In this document: positions 1-5,668 of the stretch, one piece after another
Numbering within the stretch: position 1 is the stretch's first letter
How the letters are laid out: the number at the start of each line of letters is the position of its first letter
Assembly: GCA_025458755.1 (NCBI GenBank)
Contig: JALORT010000105.1
Location: 1 to 7,091, forward strand
Source: Methylotetracoccus sp.
GTDB lineage: Bacteria > Pseudomonadota > Gammaproteobacteria > Methylococcales > Methylococcaceae
Length of the DNA: 7,091 nt
Direction of reading: 5' to 3'
Made by a program: the position numbers and the translations under genes
Notes under the pieces: generated by a model
The model's input: the letters and a program-made list of their open reading frames with translations, nothing else
Told to the model about the DNA's origin: nothing
The model's database searches: none

Positions 1-1
1 C

Positions 2-325
2 AGCGGCGGACCTTTTCCACGCCATCCTTCCCAGTTGTACGAGGCCGTGCTCGAAGGGCTTGTCCTCTTCCTCGTGCTGCATTTCTTCAATGCCAAGCCG
101 CGCCCGACCGGAGCGGTCGGCGGGCTCTTTCTGTTGCTCTATGGAGTGTTCCGGTTTTCCGCCGAGTTCTTCCGGGAACCGGACGCTCACCTGGGTTTCG
201 TGGCGCTGGACTGGATGACGATGGGACAGCTTCTGAGTGTGCCGATGATCCTCGTCGGAGCCTGGCTGCTGCTTTGGGCCTATCGCTCAGCCGCGGGGGC
301 CAACACGAGTGCGGCCGCTTCCTGA
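2..325 (+). CDS. lgt: Prolipoprotein diacylglyceryl transferase, C-terminal part (5' end outside the window)
   Basis: Lgt is an inner-membrane enzyme that moves a diacylglyceryl group from phosphatidylglycerol to the lipobox cysteine of prolipoproteins, the first step of lipoprotein maturation. Only the last 107 codons are present; the frame is open from base 2. Visible family marks are [10 protein letters not shown] near the start of the fragment, [15 protein letters not shown], the segment [15 protein letters not shown] that holds conserved arginine and glutamate residues, and [13 protein letters not shown]. Hydrophobic segments before and after these fit the last transmembrane helices. The tail after the final helix ([15 protein letters not shown]) is short and low in complexity, as is common. 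The stop codon shares its last base with the thyA start (TGATG), so the two are probably co-transcribed and translationally coupled. The product assignment is secure; the N-terminal part cannot be seen. Confidence 0.95.
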   Translation, partial: SGGPFPRHPSQLYEAVLEGLVLFLVLHFFNAKPRPTGAVGGLFLLLYGVFRFSAEFFREPDAHLGFVALDWMTMGQLLSVPMILVGAWLLLWAYRSAAGANTSAAAS

Positions 326-1119
326 TGCAAGCGTACCTGGACCTGCTCGATGACATTCTTCGCAGCGGCATGCCCAAGGAGGATCGCACAGGTGTCGGTA
401 CCCTGAGTGTGTTCGGGCGGCAACTTCGGTTTGACCTGGCGCTCGGCTTCCCGCTGCTGACGACGAAGAGACTTCATGTCCCGTCGATCATTTACGAACT
501 CCTCTGGTTTCTTTCCGGAGAAACCAATGTCCGCTTCCTGCGCGATCACGGCGTGTCGATTTGGGATGAATGGGCCGATGCGGACGGTGAGCTGGGACCC
601 GTATATGGCAAGCAGTGGCGTTCGTGGGAACTCCCGAACGGAGAAAAGATTGACCAACTGGCCCGCATCGTCGAATCCATCAAGCATCAGCCGGATTCCC
701 GCAGGCACTTGGTGTTGGCTTGGAACCCGGCCGACGTAGACCGTATGGCGCTGCCTCCGTGCCACTATGCGTACCAATTCTATGTCGCGCGCGGAAAGTT
801 GTCTTGTCTGTTCCACATGCGCTCCATTGACGTGTTTCTCGGTCTTCCCTTCAACATCGCCAGCTACGCGTTGCTCACCCATATGGTCGCGGACCAGTGC
901 GGGCTCGGTGTCGGCGAGTTGATCTGGACCGGCGGCGATGTTCACCTGTACCGCAATCACCTCACCCAGGCGCGAGAACAAATGAAGCGCAAGCCCTACC
1001 CGCTGCCGCAGCTCCACATTCTGCGCACGCCGGAGGATCTGTTTAGTTATCGGCGCGACGATTTCCGCATCGACAACTACCAGGCCCATCCCCATATCAA
1101 GGCGCCGATCGCCGTTTGA
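325..1119 (+). CDS. thyA: Thymidylate synthase
   Basis: ThyA methylates dUMP to dTMP using 5,10-methylenetetrahydrofolate, leaving dihydrofolate; it is a cytosolic homodimer. The product has 264 residues, the same length as E. coli ThyA, and the key positions fall on the same numbers: Arg21 in DRTGVG, the catalytic Cys146 in [12 protein letters not shown] (codon 760-762), and [17 protein letters not shown], which supplies the phosphate- and base-binding Arg, Ser, Asp and Asn. [13 protein letters not shown] holds the paired arginines that reach across the dimer, and [10 protein letters not shown] is the usual C-terminus. I chose ATG 325 because it overlaps the lgt stop and gives the family N-terminus; the frame is open for 17 more codons upstream inside lgt, but those residues do not belong to the family. 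No clear Shine-Dalgarno sequence precedes it, which fits coupling to lgt. folA follows after 26 bases. Confidence 0.97.
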   Translation: MQAYLDLLDDILRSGMPKEDRTGVGTLSVFGRQLRFDLALGFPLLTTKRLHVPSIIYELLWFLSGETNVRFLRDHGVSIWDEWADADGELGPVYGKQWRSWELPNGEKIDQLARIVESIKHQPDSRRHLVLAWNPADVDRMALPPCHYAYQFYVARGKLSCLFHMRSIDVFLGLPFNIASYALLTHMVADQCGLGVGELIWTGGDVHLYRNHLTQAREQMKRKPYPLPQLHILRTPEDLFSYRRDDFRIDNYQAHPHIKAPIAV

Positions 1120-1145
1120 TCGTCCCGAAAGGTTTTCTTGGGTCG

Positions 1146-1658
1146 ATGCGCATTTCCCTGATTGTCGCGATGTCCCGGAACCGGGTGATTGGCGCCGACG
1201 GCGCTATGCCCTGGCACCTGCCGGCGGACCTGAAACGGTTCAAGTCACTGACGATGGGTCACCCGCTGGTTATGGGCCGCAAGACTCACGAATCGATCGG
1301 CCGGCCTTTGCCGGGCAGAACGAATATCGTGCTCACCCAAGCCGCGGATTATGTCGCCCCCGGGTGCGTCGTCGTGCATTCCATGGATGCCGCGCTGGCC
1401 CAGGCCGCTCTGGCATCGGAACTGTTCGTGATCGGGGGTGCCTCACTGTATGCCGAGTTTCTGCCTCGGGCCGCCCGGATTCACCTGACGTTGATTGATC
1501 ACGACTACGAGGGGCAGGTGTTCTTCCCGCAAATCGATGCACGCGTTTGGCGCGTGACGGAGCGGATTGACGTCCTCACGGACTCGAGTTTTCCACATCC
1601 CTACAGCTTCATGCTACTTGAGCGGCAGCCCGCATGCACCCCACCGCATTCAATCTGA
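1146..1658 (+). CDS. folA: Dihydrofolate reductase
   Basis: FolA reduces dihydrofolate to tetrahydrofolate with NADPH, recycling the by-product of the ThyA reaction encoded just upstream. The 170-residue product has the bacterial type I DHFR pattern: RISLIVAMSRNRVIG at the N-terminus, MPWHLPADLKRFK with the active-site Asp (residue 28, equal to E. coli Asp27), MGRKTHESIGRPLPGR for NADPH binding, FVIGGASLYAEFLP, and HLTLIDHDYEGQVFFP. The last 12 residues or so after LLERQ extend beyond the E. coli end and look unstructured. The frame could begin at TTG 1116, overlapping the thyA stop, but ATG 1146 gives the conserved N-terminus directly and a GAAAGG stretch lies about 14 bases before it, so I prefer it. 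Start choice is less sure than product. Confidence 0.95.
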   Translation: MRISLIVAMSRNRVIGADGAMPWHLPADLKRFKSLTMGHPLVMGRKTHESIGRPLPGRTNIVLTQAADYVAPGCVVVHSMDAALAQAALASELFVIGGASLYAEFLPRAARIHLTLIDHDYEGQVFFPQIDARVWRVTERIDVLTDSSFPHPYSFMLLERQPACTPPHSI

Positions 1659-1831
1659 AGACGTTCCATTCCTCTACAAGGGTGACGGCATGGCCGAACG
1701 ACGCCCCGTCCGCACTGCTCTTGCACCGGCCACGCGGCCTATCCGCGTGTTCCGGCGGTCGTCAACGCCAACCCGCATGGCTGCGGCCGAGGTCGTGTCA
1801 GGCGTGGCGCAGAGCGTGGGTAATCAGGGGC
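1659..1831. other. Intergenic region between convergent folA and moaC
   Basis: These 173 bases separate two genes whose 3' ends face each other. Plus-strand frames here run antisense into moaC and show no recognisable protein, so I treat the stretch as non-coding. Its one clear structure is the long hairpin at 1726-1755, listed separately. Confidence 0.6.
1726..1755. terminator. Hairpin between convergent genes, possible bidirectional terminator
   Basis: A perfect 7-bp inverted repeat CACGCGG (1731-1737) / CCGCGTG (1743-1749) closes a 5-base loop. It is extended by an outer CCGG (1726-1729) / CCGG (1752-1755) pairing across a 1x2 internal loop. It lies about 70 bases past the stop codons of both folA and moaC, where a shared terminator would be expected. 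No T-run follows on either strand, so it is not a classical intrinsic terminator; it could instead stabilise 3' ends of mRNAs ended by Rho. The structure is seen in the sequence; the function is inferred. Confidence 0.4.
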
Positions 1832-2314
1832 TCAGGGGTCGCTTCGCTTCCACGGACCGCTCTTTCCGCCCGATTTCTCCAGCAGCCGCACCGACTGGAT
1901 TGTCATTCCCCGGTCGACAGCTTTGCACATGTCGTAGATGGTCAGCAGCGCCACTTGGACCGCCGTCAGGGCTTCCATTTCCACGCCGGTTTGCCCGTGC
2001 GTCTTGACCAGCGCCCGGCAGCGCACGCGATCAGCTGCCAGCTCCGGCTGCAGGCTCAGCTCCACATGGGTGATCGCGATCGGATGGCAGAGCGGAATCA
2101 GTTCAGCCGTCTTCTTGCTCGCCATAATGCCGGCGATGCGGGCGATTCCGAGCACATCGCCCTTGCCGACCTCTCCGGCGACAATCGAGCGGAGCGTTGC
2201 CGACTGCATCTCGATATAGCCTTCGGCGACAGCCAGCCGTTCGGTCGCAGCCTTGGCGCCGACGTCCACCATATGGGCGTCACCTTGTTCGTTGAAGTGA
2301 GTCAGTGGTTGCAT
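1832..2314 (-). CDS. moaC: Cyclic pyranopterin monophosphate synthase MoaC
   Basis: MoaC works after the radical-SAM enzyme MoaA in molybdenum cofactor synthesis, converting the 3',8-cyclo-GTP product to cyclic pyranopterin monophosphate. The 160-residue protein matches E. coli MoaC in length and, by position, in its active-site residues: Lys51, His77 in LIPLCHPIA, Glu112 and Glu114 in [10 protein letters not shown], Asp128 and Lys131 in YDMCKAVD. The N-terminus [17 protein letters not shown] is the family start, which supports ATG at 2314 over the internal Met15, although no clear Shine-Dalgarno sequence precedes it. The C-terminus EKSGGKSG is also typical. No other moa gene lies in the window; it stands alone, convergent with folA and divergent from the flavin-reductase-like gene. 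Confidence 0.96.
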   Translation of the reverse strand: MQPLTHFNEQGDAHMVDVGAKAATERLAVAEGYIEMQSATLRSIVAGEVGKGDVLGIARIAGIMASKKTAELIPLCHPIAITHVELSLQPELAADRVRCRALVKTHGQTGVEMEALTAVQVALLTIYDMCKAVDRGMTIQSVRLLEKSGGKSGPWKRSDP

Positions 2315-2379
2315 GAAGTTCGTTATGCAGTGAGTTCGAAGGACAATGAAGATCTTTCATCATAATGCGGAGAAAATCG
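2315..2379. promoter_or_regulatory. Divergent intergenic region, candidate promoters for moaC and the flavin-reductase-like gene
   Basis: Only 65 bases lie between two divergent starts, so promoters for both genes should be here or just inside them. An A/T-richer patch at 2359-2366 reads CATAAT on the plus strand and TATGAT on the minus strand, each 5 of 6 to the -10 consensus. Neither has a convincing -35 hexamer 16-18 bases away. The plus-strand copy would start transcription almost at the start codon, which makes the minus-strand use (for moaC, leader of about 38 bases) the more plausible one. This is weak pattern matching. Confidence 0.25.
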
Positions 2380-2886
2380 ATGAGTCTCGAGATTGCGGAG
2401 TTATTTCGTCGCCTGACCCATGGCGTCTATGTGATCGGGGTCGCCGGACCCGAAAAGCCAAACGCGTTCACTGCAGCCTGGGTGATGCAGGTCTCGTTCA
2501 AACCCCTGATGGTGGCGATCAGTATCAATCCCGGTCATTCCTCCTATCGACTCTTGAAAGAAAGCGGATGCTTCTCGGTAAATGTGCTGGCCCATGATCA
2601 GTTCGATCTTGCGCTCCATTATGGACAACCGTCCAGCGTCGACAAGTTGGCCGGGCGCGCCTGGCATCCGTCCGAACACGGTGTGCCAATGATCGATAGT
2701 GCCATCGCCCAATTCGAATGCACCTTCGAAGACGAATGCACCGCAGGGGATCACCGTGTCGTGGTCGGGCGCGTGGTGAGCGGTAAGTTGCTCCGTCCGG
2801 ATGCCGTGCCGATGATTTACCGTGATACCGGCGATGTCGACGGCGCGGCCATGTTCTTTCCCGACCGCTTCGATCAACAGCCTTGA
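2380..2886 (+). CDS. Flavin-reductase-like, FMN-binding split-barrel protein
   Basis: The 168-residue product has the flavin reductase-like domain over nearly its whole length: FRRLTHGVYVIG near the N-terminus, NAFTAAWVMQVSFKPLMVAISIN with the usual flavin-contacting Ser/Thr/Ala run, SSYRLLKESGCFSVNVLA, and GDHRVVVGRVV (about residues 123-133), a common closing signature. Members bind FMN and either reduce flavin with NAD(P)H to feed a partner oxygenase or act as flavoproteins of unknown substrate. The sequence alone does not say which. I chose ATG 2380 because GGAG at 2369-2372 sits 7 bases before it; ATG 2365 is in frame but would put that ribosome site inside the gene. The stop overlaps the TTG start of the next gene, so the two are likely expressed together. 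Domain call is firm; substrate is unknown. Confidence 0.85.
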   Translation: MSLEIAELFRRLTHGVYVIGVAGPEKPNAFTAAWVMQVSFKPLMVAISINPGHSSYRLLKESGCFSVNVLAHDQFDLALHYGQPSSVDKLAGRAWHPSEHGVPMIDSAIAQFECTFEDECTAGDHRVVVGRVVSGKLLRPDAVPMIYRDTGDVDGAAMFFPDRFDQQP

Positions 2887-3824
2887 CTGTTCTTCCGCGC
2901 GACTTCATCGAGACCGGCGAAGGCCTGATCTTCGCCGTCGTTGATGCGGTTATCGAGGATGGGAAAATCCTCGGCGTTCTGCGTTATGTGCGCCGTTCCG
3001 GCACCACGCGACCGGATAAGCTCGATACCGCCGCGGCCAATCGGTTTCTGCGCGAACGCCATCCTAACTATTTGCACCACTCGCTGCGTCTCGACGCCAG
3101 TCTGCACGCGGTCGACGAAACCGCAATCGCTCGACATTACCGTCCGCGGGAGCGCCTGCAACAGTTGCTGCAAGCCGGTCCCCAGGACCCGATGGAAGCT
3201 CGCCTTTGTCGGCTGATCCGCGCTTTCGCGCTGCGCGGTTTGCCTCTTGACCAGATGGGCATCACGGGATCGCTGCTGATTGGCGCTCACACGCCGCGTT
3301 CGGACCTCGACGTCGTCGTGTACGGACGCTCCAGCTTCAACGCGGCACGCGAGATGATCAAAGCGGGTGTCCGGCAGGGAGACTTTGATGATCTGCACCC
3401 CTCGGACTGGGCTGAGGCCTACCGGCGTCGCGGCTGTGCACTGAGTTTCGAAGAGTTCGTCTGGCATGAGCGGCGTAAAGCCAACAAAGCGCTGTTCGAA
3501 GGGACGAAGTTCGATCTCACCCAAGTCGCGCCGCAATCTCCGGCAGCCGACAACAGTAGTTGGCGCAAGATCGGCACCATGACGCTGCGAGCCCCCGTGC
3601 AGGACGATACCGCGGCCTTCGATTCGCCCGCGCGCTACCTGATCGAGCATCCGCGGGTCCGGGAGGTTGTGGCCTGCACGCACACTTACGTCGGTCAGGC
3701 GCGGACAGGTGAACTCATCGAGGCGGCGGGTTACCTCGAGCAAGATGCATCGCAGCGCCTCCGCCTGATCGTTGGAACGTCACGCGAGGCCCCGCGTGAA
3801 TACCTGCGAGTCTTGCACCAGTAG
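2883..3824 (+). CDS. Nucleotidyltransferase-superfamily protein, archaeal-like architecture
   Basis: This 313-residue protein carries the DNA polymerase beta-type nucleotidyltransferase signature: GITGSLLIGAHTPRSDLDVVV, with the Gly129-Ser130 pair and metal-binding Asp141 and Asp143. Asp211 in EGTKFDL is a possible third carboxylate. Around it are an N-terminal segment (RDFIETGEGLIFAVV, then HHSLRLDASLHAV and HYRPRERL) and a C-terminal segment (VREVVACTHTYVGQARTGELIEA, then LIVGTSREAPREYLRVL). From memory, this three-part layout resembles the uncharacterised archaeal family grouped as COG1665; that is recollection, not a search. The target nucleotide and acceptor are unknown. The start is TTG in the sequence TTGA, sharing three bases with the previous stop; no ATG or GTG in frame would keep the conserved RDFI segment. 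No Shine-Dalgarno sequence is evident, so translation probably depends on the upstream gene. Confidence 0.8.
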   Translation: MTVLPRDFIETGEGLIFAVVDAVIEDGKILGVLRYVRRSGTTRPDKLDTAAANRFLRERHPNYLHHSLRLDASLHAVDETAIARHYRPRERLQQLLQAGPQDPMEARLCRLIRAFALRGLPLDQMGITGSLLIGAHTPRSDLDVVVYGRSSFNAAREMIKAGVRQGDFDDLHPSDWAEAYRRRGCALSFEEFVWHERRKANKALFEGTKFDLTQVAPQSPAADNSSWRKIGTMTLRAPVQDDTAAFDSPARYLIEHPRVREVVACTHTYVGQARTGELIEAAGYLEQDASQRLRLIVGTSREAPREYLRVLHQ

Positions 3825-4019
3825 AAGACTTGAGGCATCCACATCCCGGCGTAGCGAGCCCCGCAATCGATGCTGGAGACAGGCGCCGGCGCCCTGCCGC
3901 TGCTTGCGGAACGGGTGCAGGCGCTTCGCGACCGTTTCGCGCATGGCTAGTCCGTTCGGAGTCTGTTAAATTCCCCGCGCCGGAAAACAACAAGACTCAC
4001 CTACACGAGGAGGCTCATC
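3825..4019 (+). promoter_or_regulatory. Intergenic region with candidate promoter and strong ribosome site for the membrane-protein/HAD cluster
   Basis: These 195 bases contain no convincing gene. Near the downstream end, TG-T-TAAATT (3964-3972) looks like an extended -10 element (4 of 6 to TATAAT plus the TG), with only a poor -35 match at 3944-3949. It is in the less GC-rich part of the gap and would give a leader of about 40 bases. AGGAGG at 4008-4013 lies 6 bases before ATG 4020, one of the two clearest ribosome sites in the window. A short CGCGA/TCGCG stem (3927-3941) is also present. The ribosome site is firm, the promoter is a guess. Confidence 0.4.
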
Positions 4020-4298
4020 ATGTTCGGCGGTGTTATCGCAGCAGTGCTCTGTGTCTGGTTCTACCAGACGGCAACCAAAATCCATCTGAATCCCTTGTCC
4101 TGGATTATCGGTGCCCTGATCATTTTCTATGGGGTTCGCTACGCCTGGACCTTCGCGGTGCTGAAGCCTCTCATGGGTGTTCATTTCAAGACGCACACGA
4201 TGCTGACCGGGGTGATGATCGAGCTTTCCGGCGCGCTGATCGCGGCCGCAATCGTGGCGCTTTTCCGTTCCAAGGTGATGTTGAAGCAGGGCCACTAG
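4020..4298 (+). CDS. Small three-helix membrane protein, paralogue of 5093-5392
   Basis: I do not recognise this 92-residue protein. It has three hydrophobic segments, about residues 3-18, 27-48 and 61-82, separated by short loops with basic residues and histidine (Lys20, His22; His55, Lys57, His59), and it ends in RSKVMLKQGH. No signal-peptidase site is evident, so it is probably an integral inner-membrane protein. It aligns without gaps to the product of 5093-5392: 32 identical positions in 91, including Trp13-Phe14, Thr17-Ala18, His22-Leu23, Trp28, Tyr37-Gly38, Trp43, Pro50, His59 and ALFR..VMLK. An acidic residue inside the third helix is kept as Glu68 here and Asp68 there. The HAD gene begins 4 bases after the stop, so the two are almost certainly one transcript. 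AGGAGG at 4008-4013 fixes the start. Function is unknown. Confidence 0.8.
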   Translation: MFGGVIAAVLCVWFYQTATKIHLNPLSWIIGALIIFYGVRYAWTFAVLKPLMGVHFKTHTMLTGVMIELSGALIAAAIVALFRSKVMLKQGH

Positions 4299-4302
4299 AC
4301 GC

Positions 4303-5010
4303 ATGACGGCTAGTTCGGGTCGCCGGGGGGAAGACCGGATCGCTCCATTGCCTGCTTTCCGCGCTGTGGTGATGGATATGGACGGTCTCGCACTCGACAC
4401 CGAGTCCACGTATTGCGCGGCGTGGCAGAGTGCGGCTTCGGTGCTGGGTTTCGACCTCAGCTCCGCTTTCTGCCACACGCTGTTCGGGCGCCATGCCGAC
4501 GATGTCAAGCAGGCACTGTCCGAAGCGTGCGATCACCGCTTGGACCTCGCGGCGTTTCACGCCCTGGCCGAGCATCATTGGCTGGCGTCGCTGGAAACTC
4601 GGGGCGTCGCCAAGATGCCTGGGCTCGACCGACTGTTGAGCCTGCTTCGCAATCGCCGGATTCCGTATGCCGTTGCCACGAATAGTGATGAACCTTACGC
4701 AAGTCTGTGTCTTCGTGCCGCGGGTGTGATGCCCGATTTCTCCGTAGTCGTGACGCGGGATCAGGTCGCCTGCGGGAAGCCCGAACCGGATCTCTTCCTC
4801 GAGGCGGCACGACGGCTCGGCGTGGCTGCTCGAGACTGCCTGGCTTTGGAAGACTCGCCGACCGGATTGTCGGCGTGCCTTCGGGCCGGGATGATACCGG
4901 TCTGGATCCCCGCTACGCGTTCTGAAGCGCTGTCACAGGCGAACAACGGGGTCTGGGTCATGCGGGGATTGGACCAATTGGCCGAAGTCATCGAACGAAC
5001 TGAGCCGTAA
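4303..5010 (+). CDS. HAD-superfamily hydrolase, beta-phosphoglucomutase/phosphatase-like subfamily
   Basis: The 235-residue product has all four HAD motifs. Motif I is VVMDMDGLALDTE, with nucleophile Asp25 and general acid Asp27. Motif II is ATNSDE (Thr126/Ser128). Lys159 in CGKPEPDLF is motif III. Motif IV is LEDSPTG with Glu183-Asp184. A helical cap lies between motifs I and II (about residues 35-110). The DxDGxxxDTE and EDSPxG patterns belong to the subfamily of beta-phosphoglucomutase and small-molecule phosphatases such as phosphoglycolate and sugar-phosphate phosphatases; the substrate cannot be read from the sequence. About 18 poorly conserved residues precede the domain, so a later start is possible, but ATG 4303 follows the upstream stop by 4 bases and fits coupling. 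No strong ribosome site is present. It sits between two paralogous membrane-protein genes. Confidence 0.9.
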   Translation: MTASSGRRGEDRIAPLPAFRAVVMDMDGLALDTESTYCAAWQSAASVLGFDLSSAFCHTLFGRHADDVKQALSEACDHRLDLAAFHALAEHHWLASLETRGVAKMPGLDRLLSLLRNRRIPYAVATNSDEPYASLCLRAAGVMPDFSVVVTRDQVACGKPEPDLFLEAARRLGVAARDCLALEDSPTGLSACLRAGMIPVWIPATRSEALSQANNGVWVMRGLDQLAEVIERTEP

Positions 5011-5092
5011 ACGGGTGGGCGACGTCGATGGTTGATCGTCCTCGAATCGTCCATGCTTTCCTGAACTGTCCTAGTGATAGAGAGGTCCTGTC
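5011..5092 (+). promoter_or_regulatory. Short leader of the second membrane-protein gene, with ribosome site
   Basis: GAGAGG at 5080-5085 lies 7 bases before ATG 5093 and clearly marks that start. I see no convincing promoter or terminator in the 82 bases, so the downstream gene may be read from the promoter of the cluster, though a weak promoter here cannot be excluded. Confidence 0.5.
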
Positions 5093-5392
5093 ATGATCGG
5101 CGCCTTGGCAATCTTGGCAATCGCGGCTTGGTTTTTTCGCACCGCCGAACGTCTGCACCTTCCCGCTTTGGCCTGGTGTGTAGCCGGAGTGATCGTCTAT
5201 TACGGCGGATTTGCGTTTTGGATGTACCTGGTGCTCTCTCCGATGCTGGGTGAACGGTTTCGGAACCATGGTCTTTGGCTGGGACTCGGCATGGACATCT
5301 CAGCCGTACTCGTCGGTGTGCTCGCTGCAGCACTGTTCCGCGCCTTCGTCATGTTGAAAAAAGGGCGCCCACCGTTCGGTCATTCGTTCTAG
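5093..5392 (+). CDS. Small three-helix membrane protein, paralogue of 4020-4298
   Basis: This 99-residue protein shares its layout with the product of 4020-4298: hydrophobic segments at about residues 2-16, 26-48 and 61-83, with Arg16, Arg20 and His22 in the first loop and Arg55, Arg57 and His59 in the second. The match is ungapped through residue 91, and the tail ALFRAFVMLKKG corresponds to ALFRSKVMLKQG. It then carries a proline-rich extension, RPPFGHSF, absent from the other copy. Asp68 replaces Glu68 in the third helix, so an acidic residue in the membrane is kept. The low identity (32 of 91) says the duplication is old, and retention of both copies around one HAD gene suggests they are not redundant. 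No named family comes to mind, and the function is unknown. Confidence 0.8.
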   Translation: MIGALAILAIAAWFFRTAERLHLPALAWCVAGVIVYYGGFAFWMYLVLSPMLGERFRNHGLWLGLGMDISAVLVGVLAAALFRAFVMLKKGRPPFGHSF

Positions 5393-5449
5393 TCGAGGCT
5401 TCTCGGTACGCGGTGAAAACGGGACGCAGGAATGTTCGATGCAATTTCG

Positions 5450-5473
5450 ATCGGTGCGGTCGCACGCACCGAT
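5450..5473. terminator. Perfect 9-bp hairpin after the membrane-protein gene
   Basis: ATCGGTGCG (5450-5458) and CGCACCGAT (5465-5473) form a perfect 9-bp stem with a 6-base loop, 57 bases past the stop at 5392. Position suggests transcript end or mRNA stabilisation for the upstream cluster. There is no T-run after it, so intrinsic termination is doubtful. It may also be a palindromic protein-binding site. Confidence 0.35.
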
Positions 5474-5577
5474 TCGCTTCGGCCCTCGGCGGGGTGCGCG
5501 AGACATCCTTCGCTGGTTCTTCTTGCGGCCAGAGCCGCTTGCCTTTTCCATGCGTGCTTTTTCCGCTAGGCCGCTTG

Positions 5578-5608
5578 GCTGGTGACTCTCACCAGCGGAG
5601 TCTTCCGC
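5578..5608. repeat. Two overlapping inverted repeats
   Basis: GCTGGTGA (5578-5585) pairs perfectly with TCACCAGC (5589-5596) over a 3-base loop. GCGGA (5595-5599) pairs with TCCGC (5604-5608) over a 4-base loop. The two stems share bases 5595-5596, so they compete or stack side by side. They lie some 20-45 bases upstream of the candidate thiC promoter. They could be an operator, a terminator without a T-run, or part of a small RNA. Confidence 0.4.
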
Positions 5609-5624
5609 CCAGGGGATTTGCGCC

Positions 5625-5653
5625 TTGCCAAAAACGAGCCGATGCATTAGCTT
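5625..5653 (+). promoter_or_regulatory. thiC: Candidate promoter for the thiC leader
   Basis: TTGCCA (5625-5630, 5 of 6 to the -35 consensus) is followed after 17 bases by TAGCTT (5648-5653, 3 of 6 to the -10 consensus). Transcription would begin near 5660, just before the riboswitch P1 stem at 5669, which is the expected place. The -10 match is poor, so position is the main support. Confidence 0.35.
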
Positions 5654-5668
5654 AACCAAACCTAGTAA

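Larger units (their letters stand above)
5393..5668. other. Non-coding stretch upstream of the thiC riboswitch, with inverted repeats
   Basis: These 276 bases hold no protein I can support; frames crossing them give arginine-, serine- and cysteine-rich translations unlike the neighbouring genes. The content is two sets of inverted repeats (5450-5473 and 5578-5608), a weak promoter just before the riboswitch, and otherwise no pattern I recognise. It could include a small RNA or the 3' untranslated region of the upstream cluster. Confidence 0.5.

Noticed and set aside
280..1095. Long open frame on the minus strand opposite thyA
   Set aside because: It is fully antisense to a gene with complete thymidylate synthase motifs, and its translation resembles no family; long antisense frames are common in GC-rich DNA.
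1116..1145. TTG start for folA overlapping the thyA stop
   Set aside because: It adds ten residues not seen at the start of dihydrofolate reductases; ATG 1146 gives the family N-terminus directly.
1634..2365. Plus-strand open frame of 243 codons overlapping moaC
   Set aside because: It covers moaC in antisense, and moaC keeps all active-site residues; the plus-strand translation is rich in Arg, Ser and His with no domain pattern.
2874..3743. Minus-strand open frame of 289 codons opposite the nucleotidyltransferase gene
   Set aside because: The plus strand encodes the GS-x10-DxD motif and consistent flanking segments; the minus translation shows no motif and no ribosome site.
3882..3893. Perfect 12-base palindrome GGCGCCGGCGCC
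   Set aside because: Short, made only of G and C, without a loop or further pairing; expected by chance in DNA of this composition.
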